The translations under genes were made by a program, and so were the position numbers. Positions 9,110-16,928 of a stretch of DNA of 64,000 nucleotides are shown piece after piece. The stretch covers positions 1 through 64,000 of the forward strand of contig JAGYOW010000015.1 in NCBI GenBank assembly GCA_018399285.1. Direction: 5' to 3'. This DNA comes from Desulfotignum sp. GTDB taxonomy: Bacteria; Desulfobacterota; Desulfobacteria; Desulfobacterales; Desulfobacteraceae. The stretch's first letter is position 1. Every line of letters starts with the position of its first letter. The notes under the pieces were generated by a model. It made no database searches, was not told where the DNA came from, and was given only the letters and a program-made list of their open reading frames with translations.

Positions 9110-9152
9110 CGCTGGATTCCAGCAAAACACATCAATCCAGCGTTTTTTTTTT
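9110..9152 (+). terminator. Rho-independent terminator after the TRAP genes
   Basis: CGCTGGATT (9110-9118) and AATCCAGCG (9134-9142) form a 9-bp stem, directly followed by ten Ts (9143-9152). The next gene's ribosome site starts within a few bases, so the proline-racemase gene is reached by readthrough or from a promoter inside dctM. Confidence 0.85.
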
Positions 9153-9166
9153 AAAAGGAAACCATC

Positions 9167-10174
9167 ATGAATTTTACTCACAACATCACCACGGTTGACA
9201 CCCACACCATGGGCGAACCCACCCGGGTGGTCACCTCCGGCATGGCGCATATTCCCGGAAACCAGATGATCGATAAAAAAAACTGGCTGTCTGAACACCG
9301 GGATCATATCCGGAAAATGCTCATGCTGGAACCCCGGGGCCACCAGGACATGTTCGGGGCCATTCTCACGGAACCGGTCACAGACGAATCCGATGCCGGC
9401 GTGATCTTCATGGACAGCGGCGGATATCTGGACATGTGCGGTCACGGCAGCATGGGAGCTGTGGTGGTGCTTCTGGAAACCGGGATGCTGTCCGGAGAAA
9501 TCCATGAAAAAAACAACCCCCGGACCCTGGCTTTGGATACCCCGGCCGGCCTGATCCATGCCCGGGCTGTGATGGAAGACAACCGGGTGACCAGCGTCAC
9601 CATCCAAAACCGGGACTCTTTTTTTTGTGAGTCCATGGAGATCGAGCTGGATGCCATCGGCAAAGTCCCGGTGGATATTGCTTATGGCGGCAACTATTTT
9701 GCGCTGGTCAATGCCGATCATTTAAATCTGCCCGTGACCCCGGCGCACATCGATCCGCTCAAAAAACTGGGAATTGCCATCAGAACCGCAGTGAACCGGC
9801 AGTTCATTTTTTCCCACCCGGTGTCAGGGCTTTCTGCCACTGTGGATCTGACCGAAATTTATGAAAACACGGATCCCCCCCGGAACATCGTGGTGTTCGG
9901 AACCGGACAGGTGGACCGATCCCCCTGCGGCACCGGCACCAGCGCCAAAATGGCGTTTCTGCATCATAAAGGCCGGCTTAAACCGGAAGAACATTATGCC
10001 TATCAAAGTGTTTTCGGCACACAGTTTATGGGAAAAATTTTAAAGGAAACCAGGGTGGGGGACCGGCCCGCCATTGTGCCGGAAATCACCGGCAATGCCT
10101 GGATCACTGGATTTCATCAATTTGTGGTGGATGATACGGATCCGTATGCGTTTGGGTTTAAAATTCACATGTAA
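9167..10174 (+). CDS. Proline racemase-family enzyme (proline racemase or 4-hydroxyproline 2-epimerase)
   Basis: 335 residues with both catalytic cysteines of the cofactor-independent two-base mechanism: Cys91 in DMCGHGSMG and Cys254 in SPCGTGTSA. Because Cys254 is kept, this is a racemase/epimerase rather than the trans-3-hydroxyproline dehydratase branch, which replaces it with Thr. The MDSGGYLDMCGHG block and GGNYFALV also fit the family. The exact substrate (proline, 4-hydroxyproline, or a betaine analogue) cannot be read from sequence. AAAAGGA precedes the ATG and sits on the T-run of the upstream terminator. Confidence 0.85.
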   Translation: MNFTHNITTVDTHTMGEPTRVVTSGMAHIPGNQMIDKKNWLSEHRDHIRKMLMLEPRGHQDMFGAILTEPVTDESDAGVIFMDSGGYLDMCGHGSMGAVVVLLETGMLSGEIHEKNNPRTLALDTPAGLIHARAVMEDNRVTSVTIQNRDSFFCESMEIELDAIGKVPVDIAYGGNYFALVNADHLNLPVTPAHIDPLKKLGIAIRTAVNRQFIFSHPVSGLSATVDLTEIYENTDPPRNIVVFGTGQVDRSPCGTGTSAKMAFLHHKGRLKPEEHYAYQSVFGTQFMGKILKETRVGDRPAIVPEITGNAWITGFHQFVVDDTDPYAFGFKIHM

Positions 10175-10227
10175 ATTTTATAAGAACCTATCACAAATTT
10201 CGAAATTATAAGCAACGGACTGATATT

Positions 10228-11325
10228 ATGACATCCCGCATATCAGCAGTGATTCTGGCTGCCGGATTTTCCTCCCGGATGAAAACCTTTAAACCGTTGC
10301 TTCCGGTGGGTAAAAAAACCATGATTCAGACTGTCATTGATCTGTTCAGGAATAACGGCATTACCGATATTGTGGTGGTCACCGGCCACAACCGTGAACA
10401 ACTGGAACCGGTTGTCAAAAATGCCGGTGCCCGGCCGATGTTCCATCCCGGGTTTGCTTCCGGCATGCTGGGGTCCATCCAGAAAGGGATCCGGCACATC
10501 CGTCCCGAGCATGCCGGATTTTTCCTTCTTCCGACTGATATCCCGGCGGTTCGTCCGTCAACTGTCCGACTTATGATCCGGGAATTTCACACCAATCCCC
10601 ACCGAATCATCATGCCCTGTTTCAAAGGACAGCCGGGACATCCGCCTCTGATTCCCAGTGAACTGACAACACGGATTCAAGCATTGGGAAAAAACGCCAC
10701 TCTACGGGTCCTGCTGGCAGCAGAAAAAAAAAGGACCCTGACACTCCATGACCAGGGAATTCTGATGGATGCAGATGACCCTGATGGATACCGCCGCGTA
10801 CTTGACAAAGTCCGGTCCCTTGACATTCCCAACAGGGAAGAATGCCTGTCCATTGTTGACCAAGAGCTGCCACGAGAACATCCCATCCGGGACCATCTGG
10901 CCCTGGTGGCCAGGACCGCCCTGAAACTGGCCCATGCCGTGTCCGATCCCGTGAACGTGGACCTGGTGATTGCCGCAGCCCTGCTCCATGATGTCAAACG
11001 CATGGAAAAAAAACATGCCGGGGCCGGTGCCGCCCTGCTGCAGGACCTGGGATTCACCAGAGTATCCACTGTCATATCCCAGCACATGGACATTGAACTG
11101 GATCTCCATGCCCCTGTCCAGGAAAAGGAACTGGTGTATTTTGCAGATAAACTGTGCACCCGACACGGTCTGGACATCGATTATCACCACCGGTTCAGGA
11201 ACCACCTTGAAAAAACTCCCTGGGCCGCCACCAACATCTGGAAACGGTATGAAAATACACGGCACATACAGGCCAGAATTGAAGCCGCCGCAGGTAAATC
11301 CATTACAGAAATACTTGCATGCTGA
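10228..11325 (+). CDS. MobA/MocA-like nucleotidyltransferase fused to an HD domain
   Basis: A 365-residue two-domain protein. Residues 1-195 form a molybdopterin nucleotidyltransferase fold: LAAGFSSRM (10-18) for nucleotide binding, a conserved Lys at FKPLLPVG, and PTDIP (102-106) with the metal-binding Asp. This is the MocA type that attaches CMP to molybdopterin for xanthine-dehydrogenase-family enzymes. Residues about 215-340 form an HD phosphohydrolase domain with the His-Asp pair at 254-255 (LLHDVK) and downstream metal-ligand candidates (SQHMD). The fusion joins cofactor maturation to a hydrolase activity of unknown target. It is the natural partner of the molybdenum hydroxylase encoded by the convergent operon. 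Confidence 0.85.
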   Translation: MTSRISAVILAAGFSSRMKTFKPLLPVGKKTMIQTVIDLFRNNGITDIVVVTGHNREQLEPVVKNAGARPMFHPGFASGMLGSIQKGIRHIRPEHAGFFLLPTDIPAVRPSTVRLMIREFHTNPHRIIMPCFKGQPGHPPLIPSELTTRIQALGKNATLRVLLAAEKKRTLTLHDQGILMDADDPDGYRRVLDKVRSLDIPNREECLSIVDQELPREHPIRDHLALVARTALKLAHAVSDPVNVDLVIAAALLHDVKRMEKKHAGAGAALLQDLGFTRVSTVISQHMDIELDLHAPVQEKELVYFADKLCTRHGLDIDYHHRFRNHLEKTPWAATNIWKRYENTRHIQARIEAAAGKSITEILAC

Positions 11326-11898
11326 CGGCTTATTTTTTCTTCTACGGCACGGACAGATCGCCGGTTCCGGCACCCGGCGGTTCATAGGCATCTCTGATGT
11401 GGATCTGGATGACACCGGCAAATCCCAGGCCGAATATTGGCAGCATGCCTTTTCTCCACTGAAAATCGATACTATCTACACCAGCTGCCTCACCCGATGC
11501 CGGGATACGGCCCGATGGATTGCCGGGAACCGGAAATTCGTCTGCCATCCGGCATTGAATGAGATCAATCTGGGACAGTGGGAAGGCCGGCCGTTTGATG
11601 AAATTAAACGCCTGAATCCGGAAGGGTTCAAACAAAGGGGAACATCTGGATACATTCAGGCCGCCGGACGGAGAAAGTTTCACGATGTCCAGTGCCGGGC
11701 TGTCCCTTTTAGCCCGATGCCTTCAAAGACCCAGCGCCGATGTTTGTGACCCATGCCGGGGTGATCCGGGTGATTTTGTGTCCTTATCACAGGCCTGGCA
11801 CTGAAAAATCTGTTCCGGTTCAATGTGTGTCCTATGGACAGTTGTTTGTGATTCAGACCTGCGGGAAATCACAGGATTGCCCTGACGAATCTGGATGA
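11315..11898 (+). pseudogene. Histidine phosphatase-family protein, frameshifted
   Basis: Phosphoglycerate-mutase-like fold. The catalytic LLRHG motif is encoded at about 11339-11353. The only upstream start in that frame is a TTG at 11315, overlapping the end of the MocA/HD gene and suggesting coupling. The first part is intact: RHGQIAGSGTRRFIG, TSCLTRCRDTA and LNEINLGQWEGRPFDEI. After 11640 the reading moves between frames: the second active-site His in FVTHAGVIRVI is near 11740, and the end SYGQLFVIQT runs to TGA at 11896-11898. Total length is about 194 codons, normal for the family. At least two indels are needed and are likely sequence errors. The substrate may be a nucleotide or cofactor phosphate linked to molybdopterin maturation. 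Confidence 0.7.
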
Positions 11899-12889
11899 TC
11901 TGAGCCATGATACTGACCCCGATTTCCGCCGGGTCTGGGCTGATGGAAAGCCCCACGAGTGAATACACCGTGTTGAACCGCTCTTTTGAGATCCTTTTGC
12001 CATCAGATTGTCATGGATTCTGTCCCGTTTTGGTCCGGGAGCCGATCATGCCGATATGAGCCGGATCAGTAAGCGCCTGCTCCAGAACAGTCTGATCATG
12101 GAGATGGCCCCGGGTGAGAATCACGATATAGGAATGGCTGTCCACATTCAATCCTTTGAATGCATTATCAAAATCCGGTGTCACCCGGACCTGCCGGGCA
12201 TGGGGAAATCGGTTTTGTTGGCAAACGCCTCCCGGTCATCAATCACCACCGTGGAAAATCCGATAAGATGTGCCAATTGGGCCAGAACAAACCCCACATG
12301 CCCGGCACCGAAAATTAACAGGGTATCCCCAGGCAGCATGGGCTGAATGATGAATTCTTCAGATCAAAGGATGAACACTTGGAAATCTGCCGGAAAACCG
12401 GTTGTCACAAATATCTTCCAGCAGGGCTTCGGGATAAGGCGGGATCCTGTTACTGTGCCATCCAGGAGTACCAGGCTTTTGCTGATGAATTCCCCTGGCT
12501 GGGACCGGATGACAGTTTGAATACCAAAACCCCTTTTTGACCGGCCTGCTCCTGTGCCACCAGTGCCTGAAAAACTGAAATCAATTCCGGTCCGGGTACC
12601 AGGGTTTCCATGAGCACGGTAAGGCGGCCCCCGCAAGACCATATCCAGACTGCTCTTGAGTTCCTTGTCCAGAAGGGCTGGATTCGGCATGTTTTTCGGA
12701 TAAGCGCCAGGCAGGCATCTTTGACTTTTGCTTCCACAAGCCCCCGCCGATGGTGCCCAGAGGGCCATCCGGCATCACGACCATGCGGGAACCTGACGTT
12801 CTGGGTGTGGACCCCTGATGAAGAATGGCGGCAGGGCAAAGGGGTCCCTGTTTCAAGACAGTCAGTATCTGTTGATTCGACAATTCCAT
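11860..12889 (-). pseudogene. XdhC-family molybdenum hydroxylase maturation protein, frameshifted
   Basis: XdhC/CoxI proteins bind the molybdenum cofactor and help insert the sulfurated form into xanthine-dehydrogenase-type enzymes. From ATG 12889 the start reads MELSNQQILTVLKQG, then GSTPRTSGSRMVVMPDG and LGTIGGGL, the family's N-terminal signature. Middle parts (LVPGPELI, VLVFKL) lie in another frame. A Rossmann segment near 12330-12230 reads LLIFGAGHVGFVLAQLA and VVIDDREAFAN. The C-terminal PAEIGVSIMAQIIQIRQG ends near 11870. At least five frame changes are required. The start is three bases after the MoeA-like stop, so the genes are coupled. The 3' end is approximate and overlaps the convergent phosphatase gene. 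Confidence 0.75.
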
Positions 12890-12891
12890 GG

Positions 12892-13916
12892 TCAATTCTT
12901 CCCAAAACTGCACCGGGGATCTGGCATGTTTTTACAGGATGAACAAATCCGCCGTGTCCCATTTGGATAATATCGGTGCGGGTCACGGTTTCTCCAGCCA
13001 GCAGCCGGGGCACCGCAGATCAAAAATCGAGGCGGTAATACATGACACATCCGGGCAGGCCGATCACCGGCACATCATCGATATAAGCCAGCATAAACAT
13101 GGCACCGGGCGATGCCAGGCTATAGAGCATCACCTTGCCGCCGGCGTTTCGAATGGCCGCCGGGGTGAGGTCGTCAGGATCCACAGACATGCCGCCGGTG
13201 ACAGCGATAAATCCGGCCCCGTCATCCACGCACTGCCGGATAGCGGCCACGGTCATATCCATGTCATCAGAAACGACTTTTACCCCGCGGTCGGGGCCCA
13301 GTTCTTCGAACTTTTTCTGGACCACCGGTCCGAACCCGTCATTAGTCCGGCCGGAAAACACCGATCCTGTGACCACCAGTCCCACATCCACCCTGGCAAA
13401 GAGGCGGATATCAATGATCGGAAAAATTTTGCATCTTCCCGCTGCCATGACATGGGTTTCATCAATGGATAACGGATACCCAGGTGCCGGCCAGATCCCT
13501 GACCCTCTGTGACTGTCTGGTGAGTATGCAGAGTGGCACAGATCACTTCAGGAACACTGTTAAGCTGTGTCAGGCCATTCCACATCAATTTTCAACAGAC
13601 CAGAAATACCCGCACTAAATCCCACCTTGCCCTCTTTGGGATCGGAAAGCCGGATATTTTTCCCGGCAGCGGCCCGGGCGATCCGTTGTGCAGCATCGTT
13701 TTCGTGGATTTCACCGTTGAGACAGGCCACATATACATGCTGTTTGCCCAGATCCAGCAGCTGGTCCACATCTGCTTCAGTGATGATATGGCCTTTTCTG
13801 AAGGCCGGTCCCTTGAACAGATCCGGAACGATCCGGGTAATATCATGGAGCAGCATTTTCCCCACAGCATCCCTGACAGGCAGGGTCTGCACACGGTCTT
13901 TTTCATAATACTTCAA
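12892..13916 (-). pseudogene. MoeA/MogA-like molybdopterin-binding protein, frameshifted
   Basis: Proteins of this type accompany molybdenum hydroxylases and carry a MoCF_biosynth domain. The N-terminal part from the TTG start at 13916 (RDAVGKMLLHDITRIVPDLFKG, then AFRKGHIITEADVDQLLDLG) resembles the MoeA linker region. The central part, after frame changes near 13560 and 13440, reads VDVGLVVTGSVFSGRTNDGFGP, and then FIAVTGGMSVDPDDLTPAAI, the molybdopterin-binding motif. The end has paired cysteines (FCHPCKTCQIPRCSFGKN in the recovered frame) with TGA at 12892-12894. It lies between the MttB gene and xdhC, as expected for dedicated cofactor maturation. Frame breaks are in the second low-quality patch. 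Confidence 0.7.
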
Positions 13917-13955
13917 AAATGGTCCCCTTCAAGCTGTATCTCAATTTATAAATTT

Positions 13956-15386
13956 TTAAGCTTTTTTTTGCAGCAACGCCCTGTCAACAATTTCATCGAT
14001 GGCTGCGGCCTGTTTGTCAGTCACAAGAATCTGCGGTTCTTTTTCCAGCATAACCAGGGTCTTTTCCAATGCCTTGTCCCGAATGGACCTGGCCCCTTTC
14101 GATTCCCATTTATCCCAATTGTCATGGTCAAACAGGGCGGAATGCCATAATTCGGTCTTAAAATGTGCAAAGGTGTGCTGTGAAGCCAGCAGATTACCGC
14201 CTGGACCAGCCTGGGAAACAGCATCCAGGGCAAGAGTGTCGGCATTGATTGGAATATCTCGCATGGCATGGCGGATAAAGGCCATACAGTCATTACAGAA
14301 CACCATGTCGGCATAATCCACCACCATATCCGTGTCCAGCTGCATCCCATCCATGAGATCCGCCCTCAGGGAGGTCAGGGTCCCCACCATCCCGGTCTCG
14401 AACCCGGCCTGGGCATCCAGTATTTTAGCATCCCGCAGCATGGACGGCATGCGCACCGGCAGGTCCAGGTACTCCCCCATCTGGGCCATGGCAACCTTTA
14501 ATACGGCAAATTCCGGCCCTGCCATGGAAATATTGGAGGTCTGCATGTTCATGCCCCTGGCAAAACTGGTGTACACAATGGGTGCACCCGGTGACACCAG
14601 CTGGGACAGAGTGATACAGGCCAGAATTTCCGCATGGGCCTGAGCCACCATGCCGGGAATGGTCACCGGACCGGTATTGCCCAGGATCGGCCCGGAACTG
14701 AGCATGATAGGAATATGGTGTTGGTTCATGATCATCATGGCTTCCAAAGATTCAATGTCCATGCCCAGGGGTGGCAGGGTCAACACCCATCCGGAAATAA
14801 AGGGCCGCTTTAGAAATGCTTCTCGAGAACCTGTCACCACCGCGCCCATGTCGATGGCATCCAACACGCCCTGTTCTCCCAGGACTCCGCCGGTGATATG
14901 CTTGGTGGTGTTTTTTATGCATCCGGCCCAAGTGTACCAGTCACACACCCGATGGTCCACATCCTGGGGGGTGACAGGCCCGCCGGACACACGGACATGT
15001 GCCAGTTGATCCGACAGGTGTACCAGTCGTGTCAGGTCTGCCATGGAGGCTGACCGCTTTTTCCCGGACCAGGGATCGATCACGCTGGTGGCCATGGTCA
15101 TGCAGGCCAGTCCCGGATCATGAAGTTCAAAGGTAACATCTTTTTCAGGATCACGAGCAAACAGGCGTAGGTCTTTTTTTTTGAGCGTCGTTGAAAGGGC
15201 TTTTTGGATCAGGTCTTCTCTCAAGCACACGATATCCTTGTCACGTATTTTGGCCCCGGCCTGGTCAAATAAACCCAGGGCCTTTGAAGAGGGAAACCGC
15301 ATGCCCACGTCATGCAAAATTTTCAGAGCTGCCTCATGCAAAATACTAATCTCTTTGTCAGACAAATAATCGATGCTCAGTTTCAT
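13956..15386 (-). CDS. MttB-superfamily (non-pyrrolysine) methyltransferase
   Basis: 476 residues from the ATG at 15386, which overlaps the stop of the FAD-subunit gene (ATGA) and has GGAGG upstream. The frame is open throughout, without the internal amber codon that pyrrolysine-type trimethylamine methyltransferases use, so this is a non-Pyl MttB homologue. Known members demethylate glycine betaine, proline betaine, carnitine or gamma-butyrobetaine and pass the methyl to a corrinoid protein. The barrel is recognisable from GGVLGEQGVLDAIDMG, GAPIVYTSFARGMNMQTSN, DAKILDAQAGFETG and SQAGPGGNLLASQHTFAHFK. No corrinoid protein or methylcobalamin:THF methyltransferase gene lies in the window, so those partners must be elsewhere. 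Linkage to a BCCT transporter and a molybdenum hydroxylase points to a quaternary nitrogen substrate. Confidence 0.88.
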   Translation of the reverse strand: MKLSIDYLSDKEISILHEAALKILHDVGMRFPSSKALGLFDQAGAKIRDKDIVCLREDLIQKALSTTLKKKDLRLFARDPEKDVTFELHDPGLACMTMATSVIDPWSGKKRSASMADLTRLVHLSDQLAHVRVSGGPVTPQDVDHRVCDWYTWAGCIKNTTKHITGGVLGEQGVLDAIDMGAVVTGSREAFLKRPFISGWVLTLPPLGMDIESLEAMMIMNQHHIPIMLSSGPILGNTGPVTIPGMVAQAHAEILACITLSQLVSPGAPIVYTSFARGMNMQTSNISMAGPEFAVLKVAMAQMGEYLDLPVRMPSMLRDAKILDAQAGFETGMVGTLTSLRADLMDGMQLDTDMVVDYADMVFCNDCMAFIRHAMRDIPINADTLALDAVSQAGPGGNLLASQHTFAHFKTELWHSALFDHDNWDKWESKGARSIRDKALEKTLVMLEKEPQILVTDKQAAAIDEIVDRALLQKKA

Positions 15387-16324
15387 GTCAACGCCTCCAG
15401 GCAATCCATGATACACCGTTTTACAAGGGTTTCAGCCACATCTTTTCGGTATACAGCCGATGCTCTCAAGTCAGTGATGGGTGAAATCTCGTCCGCTGCC
15501 ATGCCGGCGCATTTCTCGATCACTCGCTTCTCCAGAGGTTTACCAGCAAGAAATTGTTCAGCCGCAGCTACCCTTACCGGGGTAGGCGCCACTGATCCAA
15601 AAGCGATCCGAGCGGTTTCGCACAAATCGCCGTCCATCCGGATTTTCACTGCTGCCGATACGATAGAGATGATCACGGCAGTGCGGGTGCCGATTTTACG
15701 AAACCCGGCAGATTCTTTGGCCTTGATTTTTGGAATGCAGATATGTGTCAGCACCTGACCGGGTGTCAAGATGGACTGTCCGGGCCCGGTGAAGAAATCC
15801 ACTACCGGCACCGAGGTACTCCCCTGTGCATCTTGAATAAGAACCCAGGCATCAGATACCAGCAAAGGCGGTGCCGTATCCGCGGCCGGTGATGCCATGC
15901 AAAGGTTGCCGCCCATGGTGGCGGTATTTCGCACCTGCAATGAGGCCATCTGTTCGACAGCCTGGGTCAATACCGGACAAGAAGCCCGGACAACCGGGGA
16001 AGTCAGTATCTGGGTCAAGGTCACCCCGGCTCCTATTTTCAGGATATCTTCTTTATTTTCAATCCGGTTGAGGGCCTTTATTTTGGAAATATCGATGAGA
16101 TTCAATCCTGGATCGAAACGCCACCGCCCAGTACGAATTGAGGGAATAAAATCGGTGCATCCGGCCACGATCTTTGCAAACGGTCCATGAGTGCTTATCA
16201 GGTCCATCAGATCCTGCATGGTTTCCGGTGCATTGTACACCAGTTCAGGCATAGCCCGGGATCCGATAAAGTTGTTTGCGGGTCTGGTTGTCATCATCGT
16301 ATTGTTTCCATAGGTGTCAGGCAT
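15383..16324 (-). CDS. Molybdenum hydroxylase FAD-binding (medium) subunit
   Basis: 313 residues of the CoxM/XdhB type. FAD-binding signatures are IVAGCTDFIPSIRTG (the usual AGGTD has a Cys for the second Gly) and TMGGNLCMASPAADTAPPLL. This subunit passes electrons between the [2Fe-2S] subunit and an external acceptor. The start at 16324 has AAGGGGA seven bases upstream; a later ATG at 16252 begins where family homology starts and is the alternative. It overlaps the MttB start by four bases and follows the iron-sulfur subunit gene by 37 bases. Confidence 0.9.
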   Translation of the reverse strand: MPDTYGNNTMMTTRPANNFIGSRAMPELVYNAPETMQDLMDLISTHGPFAKIVAGCTDFIPSIRTGRWRFDPGLNLIDISKIKALNRIENKEDILKIGAGVTLTQILTSPVVRASCPVLTQAVEQMASLQVRNTATMGGNLCMASPAADTAPPLLVSDAWVLIQDAQGSTSVPVVDFFTGPGQSILTPGQVLTHICIPKIKAKESAGFRKIGTRTAVIISIVSAAVKIRMDGDLCETARIAFGSVAPTPVRVAAAEQFLAGKPLEKRVIEKCAGMAADEISPITDLRASAVYRKDVAETLVKRCIMDCLEALT

Positions 16325-16361
16325 GATATTCCCCTTTGTGTATACCTACATTTCTCTTTTT

Positions 16362-16850
16362 TTACCACCATTCACCGGCAAGTTTTGATTTCTGGGCGAC
16401 CATTACCGATTTGACGATGTTGATATACCCGGTGCACCGGCACAAATTTCCTTCCAGGGCTTTGCGAATCACTGCATCTGTTAGCACCGTATCTCCGGCA
16501 TCCTGAATGAGGGCATACGCATTCATAAGCATACCCGGTGTACAGAAGCCGCACTGGATACCCAGTTCGTCCGTGAATGCCTTCATCAGGGGATGAGGTC
16601 TTCCGTTTTTCACCAGGCCCTCGGAAGTCATCACAGATGCCCCTTGGACCGAGGCGGCCAGCACCAGGCATGAGTTTACCGGTTTATTATTCAGCAGCAC
16701 GGTACAAGCCCCGCACTCTCCTTCTTCACAGCTGCGGTGTACACTCGTCTTTCTCCCCTGGTTTCTGAGCACTTCCAGCAGGGTTTGCCAAGGATCAATT
16801 TCAAAGGTGGTTTTTTGGTGGTTCAAAACAAATGTCAATGGGATCTTCAT
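16362..16850 (-). CDS. Molybdenum hydroxylase [2Fe-2S] (small) subunit
   Basis: 162 residues from the ATG at 16850 (GGGAGA upstream), with the two-cluster arrangement of CoxS proteins. The plant-type ferredoxin cluster motif is CEEGECGACTVLLNNKPVNSC. The second cluster is in CGFCTPGMLM and NLCRCTGYINI. Electrons from the molybdenum centre pass through these clusters to FAD. Subunit order in the operon is large, small, medium, then the methyltransferase. All cluster cysteines are present. Confidence 0.93.
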   Translation of the reverse strand: MKIPLTFVLNHQKTTFEIDPWQTLLEVLRNQGRKTSVHRSCEEGECGACTVLLNNKPVNSCLVLAASVQGASVMTSEGLVKNGRPHPLMKAFTDELGIQCGFCTPGMLMNAYALIQDAGDTVLTDAVIRKALEGNLCRCTGYINIVKSVMVAQKSKLAGEWW

Positions 16851-16928
16851 ATTTTTTCTCCCTGTCAAAGGGTCGATTGTTTAAAAACAGATGGTTGATA
16901 GGTGGATTCTAACGGTCATGTTAAAAAT

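Noticed and set aside
8128-9135. Long open frame of 335 codons antisense to dctM
   Set aside because: It is Gln/His/Asp-rich with no recognisable fold and mirrors the high-GC codon pattern of a clear transporter gene on the other strand.
13956-15386. Pyrrolysine-containing trimethylamine methyltransferase
   Set aside because: The gene is open throughout without an internal amber codon, and no pyrrolysine genes or corrinoid partner lie nearby.
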